Below are positions 7,034-9,179 of a DNA stretch of 9,179 nucleotides, piece by piece. The DNA is from Limisphaerales bacterium (GTDB lineage Bacteria; Verrucomicrobiota; Verrucomicrobiia; Limisphaerales; UBA11358), in NCBI GenBank assembly GCA_003455565.1, contig DMQW01000328.1, positions 617-9,795 on the forward strand, read 5' to 3'. A program made the translations under genes and the position numbers. Under the pieces are notes generated by a model that ran no database searches, had not been told where the DNA came from, and worked only from the letters and a program-made list of their open reading frames with translations. Position 1 is the first letter of the stretch. Every line of letters starts with the position of its first letter.

Positions 7034-8191
7034 TCACTTGTGGGCCTTGCGAAAGGCGAGCGGACTCATCTTGCGGGTGGCGCGAAAATACCGCGCAAAA
7101 TGCTGCGCGTCGGCAAACCCCGATGATTCGGCGATGCGCGCCACCGGCAGATTGGTTTCCACCAGCAGCCGGGCGATCTGGTCCGTGCGCTGGCGGCGAA
7201 TCTCCCTCAAAACGGAGCCGCCCATTTGCTGACGGAACCGGCGTTCCAGCGCGCGGCGCGAAACGCCCGCGGCCTGGGCCACCTCGTTCACGGTCAGCGC
7301 CTTTCCCCCCCGGTCGCGGATGCAGGTCAACGCCTTCGCCAGCGCCGCGTCGTCCACGGCCCAGATGTCGGTGGAACGGCGGGCGACGACGTGCGTGGCC
7401 CGGACATGGATTTTGTTTGGAATTTTTTTTGATTGCCGCATCAGCCGGTCCAGCGCCTGCGCCGACTCATAGCCGGCCCGTTCAAAATTGACCGCGATGC
7501 TGGTCAGGGGCGGATCCGAAAGGCCGCAAATCACCTCGTCATTGTCCGCGCCGATGATCCCGGCGGCATCCGGCACCACGATGCCGGCAACCTTGCAAGC
7601 TTCCGCGACCTGCGTGCCGCAATCGTCATTGCAGGCCATGATTCCCACCGGACGCGGCAATTTGGCCAGCCAGTCGGCGAGACCTTGCCGGCTCGTCCGC
7701 CAGTCTGAACCCGGCTGCTGGAGAACGTAAATTGGTGGCGGCTCAAATCCGGCCTCCACAATCCGTTTGCTGAATGACTCAAACCGGCGTTCCGACCACG
7801 GCGTCTGTTCCAGCAACGTGCTGGCCAGCCCGCAAAAAGCAAAGCGCTTGAACCCGCGTTCCAGCAAATGTTCCGCCGCCATCCGCCCAATCGTGGATGA
7901 ATCCGTCACCACGTTGATAATGCCGCGCACCTCCTTGCTGTCGTGTCCCACCACCACCGCCGGAATGCCGAGCCGGAGCGCCTGCGCCTTCAGCCGGCCA
8001 ACATCGCGGAAAATGATGCCGTCCGCGTCCAGCGTCTTCAAAGTCTGCCGCGTCAGGTCAAAACCTCCCGGCTCCCAGTAAAAAGACCACGGACCATGAT
8101 GATGCGCGTAGCGGGCAATCCCCTGAAGATAATTCCGCCCCGACGCGCGGGAGGATTCAATCAGCAAAATGACCTTGTAGTTTTTTTTCAT
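7034..8191 (-). CDS. XylR-like transcriptional regulator (LacI-type sensor plus AraC-type DNA-binding domain)
   Basis: This complete protein has 385 residues, close to the 392 of E. coli XylR. The ATG at 8191 is supported by an in-frame TGA at 8222-8224. There is no clear Shine-Dalgarno, and no signal peptide or membrane segment, so it is cytoplasmic. Residues about 5-275 match the periplasmic-binding-protein-like sensor of LacI/XylR: PWSERRFESF (131-140), GIMACNDD (183-190), IIGADNDEV (212-220), LTSIAVNFERAGYESA (229-244), and RRSTD (271-275), which is also present in E. coli XylR. Residues about 285-385 carry two helix-turn-helix units: VNEVAQAAGVSRRALERRF (301-319), then VARIAESSGFADAQHFARYF (350-369) with SPLAFRK near the end. 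Homologues bind a sugar and usually activate transcription. The effector here is unknown, and no xylose genes are visible. The downstream giant gene, with a tandem repeat in front of it, is the likely target. An A8 tract at 7423-7430 lies in the linker between sensor and DNA-binding domains. Confidence 0.93.
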   Translation of the reverse strand: MKKNYKVILLIESSRASGRNYLQGIARYAHHHGPWSFYWEPGGFDLTRQTLKTLDADGIIFRDVGRLKAQALRLGIPAVVVGHDSKEVRGIINVVTDSSTIGRMAAEHLLERGFKRFAFCGLASTLLEQTPWSERRFESFSKRIVEAGFEPPPIYVLQQPGSDWRTSRQGLADWLAKLPRPVGIMACNDDCGTQVAEACKVAGIVVPDAAGIIGADNDEVICGLSDPPLTSIAVNFERAGYESAQALDRLMRQSKKIPNKIHVRATHVVARRSTDIWAVDDAALAKALTCIRDRGGKALTVNEVAQAAGVSRRALERRFRQQMGGSVLREIRRQRTDQIARLLVETNLPVARIAESSGFADAQHFARYFRATRKMSPLAFRKAHK

Positions 8192-8231
8192 GCGCCGGAT
8201 GATTCCGAAAGCCGCCGCTGTTCAAAGCCGC

Positions 8232-8254
8232 CCGGTCTCAATTTCGCGGACCGG
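8232..8254. promoter_or_regulatory. Inverted repeat in the divergent intergenic region
   Basis: CCGGTC (8232-8237) and GACCGG (8249-8254) are exact 6-bp complements separated by 11 bases. The repeat lies 41 bp upstream of the regulator start and next to the candidate plus-strand -35. It could be a binding site for an unidentified dimeric regulator. It bears no resemblance to the 13-bp direct repeat at 6923-6956. A chance match in GC-rich DNA is possible. Confidence 0.25.
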
Positions 8255-8258
8255 CTGG

Positions 8259-8286
8259 TTGAAGCGTGGAACATAACCACTATTTA
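8259..8286 (+). promoter_or_regulatory. Candidate promoter for the squalene/phytoene synthase gene
   Basis: TTGAAG (8259-8264) and TATTTA (8281-8286) are separated by 16 bases and resemble a sigma-70 promoter. It lies about 130 bp before the start codon, in the most AT-rich part of the gap. The minus strand of the same AT core could also supply a -10 for the regulator (TGGACT, 16 bases, TTAAAT), which would make the two promoters overlap. Apart from these elements and the inverted repeat at 8232-8254, I see nothing else in 8192-8415. Confidence 0.35.
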
Positions 8287-8415
8287 ATTGAGGTTCGTTT
8301 CAAAGTCCACAGGCGATTCGCTGGCGGCAAATCGTCAAAGCTGAATATCGAAGGCCGTCAATTCCGCGCAGAACTTTGTTTGTCACGGCGGCCGGAAAAA
8401 ATTACCCTCTGAAAA

Positions 8416-9179
8416 ATGTCTGACGCACGAAAAGAATTGCTGGGTGATTTGCTCAAGACGACATCGCGCTCATTTTACCTGACGTTGCGCGTGCTGCCCG
8501 CCGCCGTGCGCCCGCAGATCGGCCTCGCGTATCTGCTCGCGCGCACGGCCGACACCATCGCCGACACCGGACTCGTCCCGCTCGAACAACGCCTCGACGC
8601 GCTCCATAAATTGCGCGAGCGGGTTCTGGGTTCGTCCAGCGCGCCGCTGAATTTCGGCGAACTCGCCAAGCAGCAAGGTTCGCCCGCCGAGCGTGTGTTG
8701 CTGGAAAAAACCGAGGCGAGCCTCGCACTGCTGCCAACACTTTCGCCCGCTGATCTCAAACTTGTCCGCGATGTTCTCGTGACCATCACGAGCGGACAAG
8801 AATTGGATTTGCGCCGGTTCGCCAAGGCTTCTGCCGAGAACATTGTCCCGCTCGAAACCGCCGTGAATTTGGACGATTACACCTATCGCGTCGCCGGTTG
8901 CGTGGGCGGATTCTGGACGAAAATCTGCCGCGCCCATCTGTTTCCGAACGTGAAATTGGATGACACACAATTGCTCGTGGATGGCATCCGCTTCGGCAAA
9001 GGTTTGCAGCTCGTGAACATTTTGCGCGACCTGCCGGCGGATTTGAAAAAGGGCCGTTGCTATCTGCCCGCCGCCAGACTGGCCGAAGCCAGATTATTCC
9101 CGGAAGTTTTGCTGTCGCCCGCGAACGCCGCAAAGTTTCTGCCGCTGTTCCACGAGTATCTCGACCAGGCGGAAGCGCA
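8416..9179 (+). CDS. Squalene/phytoene synthase family protein (3' end outside window)
   Basis: The first 254 residues are present. An in-frame TGA at 8410-8412 supports the ATG at 8416. There is no clear Shine-Dalgarno. The family joins two prenyl diphosphates head to head (farnesyl diphosphate to squalene, or geranylgeranyl diphosphate to phytoene). Visible landmarks are SRSFYLTLRVLP (17-28), the first Mg-diphosphate motif DTIAD (46-50), YRVAGCVGGFW (157-167), and the second motif in QLVNILRDLPAD (198-209), where D205 and D209 form the second DxxxD, followed by KKGRCYLP (211-218). Both aspartate motifs are intact, so the enzyme is probably active. The protein should be soluble or membrane-associated on the cytoplasmic side. 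Family members are usually about 270-350 residues, so the missing part is modest. Squalene synthesis for hopanoids or sterols is somewhat more likely than carotenoid synthesis, but the visible part does not decide. It is transcribed away from the regulator and is probably unrelated to it. Confidence 0.93.
   Translation, partial: MSDARKELLGDLLKTTSRSFYLTLRVLPAAVRPQIGLAYLLARTADTIADTGLVPLEQRLDALHKLRERVLGSSSAPLNFGELAKQQGSPAERVLLEKTEASLALLPTLSPADLKLVRDVLVTITSGQELDLRRFAKASAENIVPLETAVNLDDYTYRVAGCVGGFWTKICRAHLFPNVKLDDTQLLVDGIRFGKGLQLVNILRDLPADLKKGRCYLPAARLAEARLFPEVLLSPANAAKFLPLFHEYLDQAEA

Noticed and set aside
6840..7037. A 65-codon minus-strand frame starting GTG and overlapping the regulator stop by 4 bases.
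   Set aside because: The overlap could suggest translational coupling, but the peptide has no recognisable features. Its middle (SQNGG, then SQNG) is just the translated direct repeat, and it covers the proposed control region.
7226..8287. Plus-strand and alternative minus-strand frames inside the regulator gene.
   Set aside because: They overlap a complete, well-matched XylR-like gene and have no family features of their own.
8453..9133. Minus-strand frames of 95-166 codons at the right end.
   Set aside because: They are antisense to a squalene/phytoene synthase with both DxxxD motifs intact. Arg-rich, featureless translations mark them as shadows.
1..9179. tRNA, rRNA, insertion sequence or prophage content.
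   Set aside because: No such structure or protein was seen on either strand. The window is fully accounted for by three genes and two control regions.

Overview
The window looks like part of a chromosome of the Verrucomicrobiota (Pedosphaera/Limisphaerales-like). This is inferred from the gene mix, not from a marker gene: a giant secreted protein with autotransporter-associated beta-strand repeats, a XylR-type regulator of the kind abundant in the Planctomycetota-Verrucomicrobiota group, and a bacterial squalene/phytoene synthase. The DNA is GC-rich. None of the three genes has a clear Shine-Dalgarno sequence.

Layout. Positions 1-6773 (minus strand) are one uninterrupted reading frame of 2257 codons that runs off the left edge without a stop. 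It encodes an exported, low-cysteine, Gly/Thr/Ser/Asn/Ala-rich protein. It has a signal peptide, at least six degenerate beta-strand repeats, two diverged copies of a 440-460-residue module, and a glycine-rich GSGY domain near the visible end. Positions 6774-7033 are its leader and control region. They hold an exact 13-bp direct repeat with a 21-bp period, a candidate promoter directly next to it, and a leader hairpin. Positions 7034-8191 (minus strand) encode a complete 385-residue XylR-like regulator with a LacI-type sugar-sensing domain and an AraC-type DNA-binding domain. Positions 8192-8415 are a divergent intergenic region. Positions 8416-9179 (plus strand) are the first 254 codons of a squalene/phytoene synthase that runs off the right edge.

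How the parts may work together. The regulator lies just upstream of the giant surface-protein gene on the same strand. The gap between them carries a tandem repeat with the geometry of an AraC-family operator (two half-sites one 21-bp step apart), and the nearer half-site touches a weak -35 element. The simplest hypothesis is that a sugar or glycan signal sensed by the regulator switches the giant extracellular protein on. The isoprenoid gene is divergent and probably unrelated. The long open frames on the plus strand between 411 and 6713 are antisense shadows of the giant gene.
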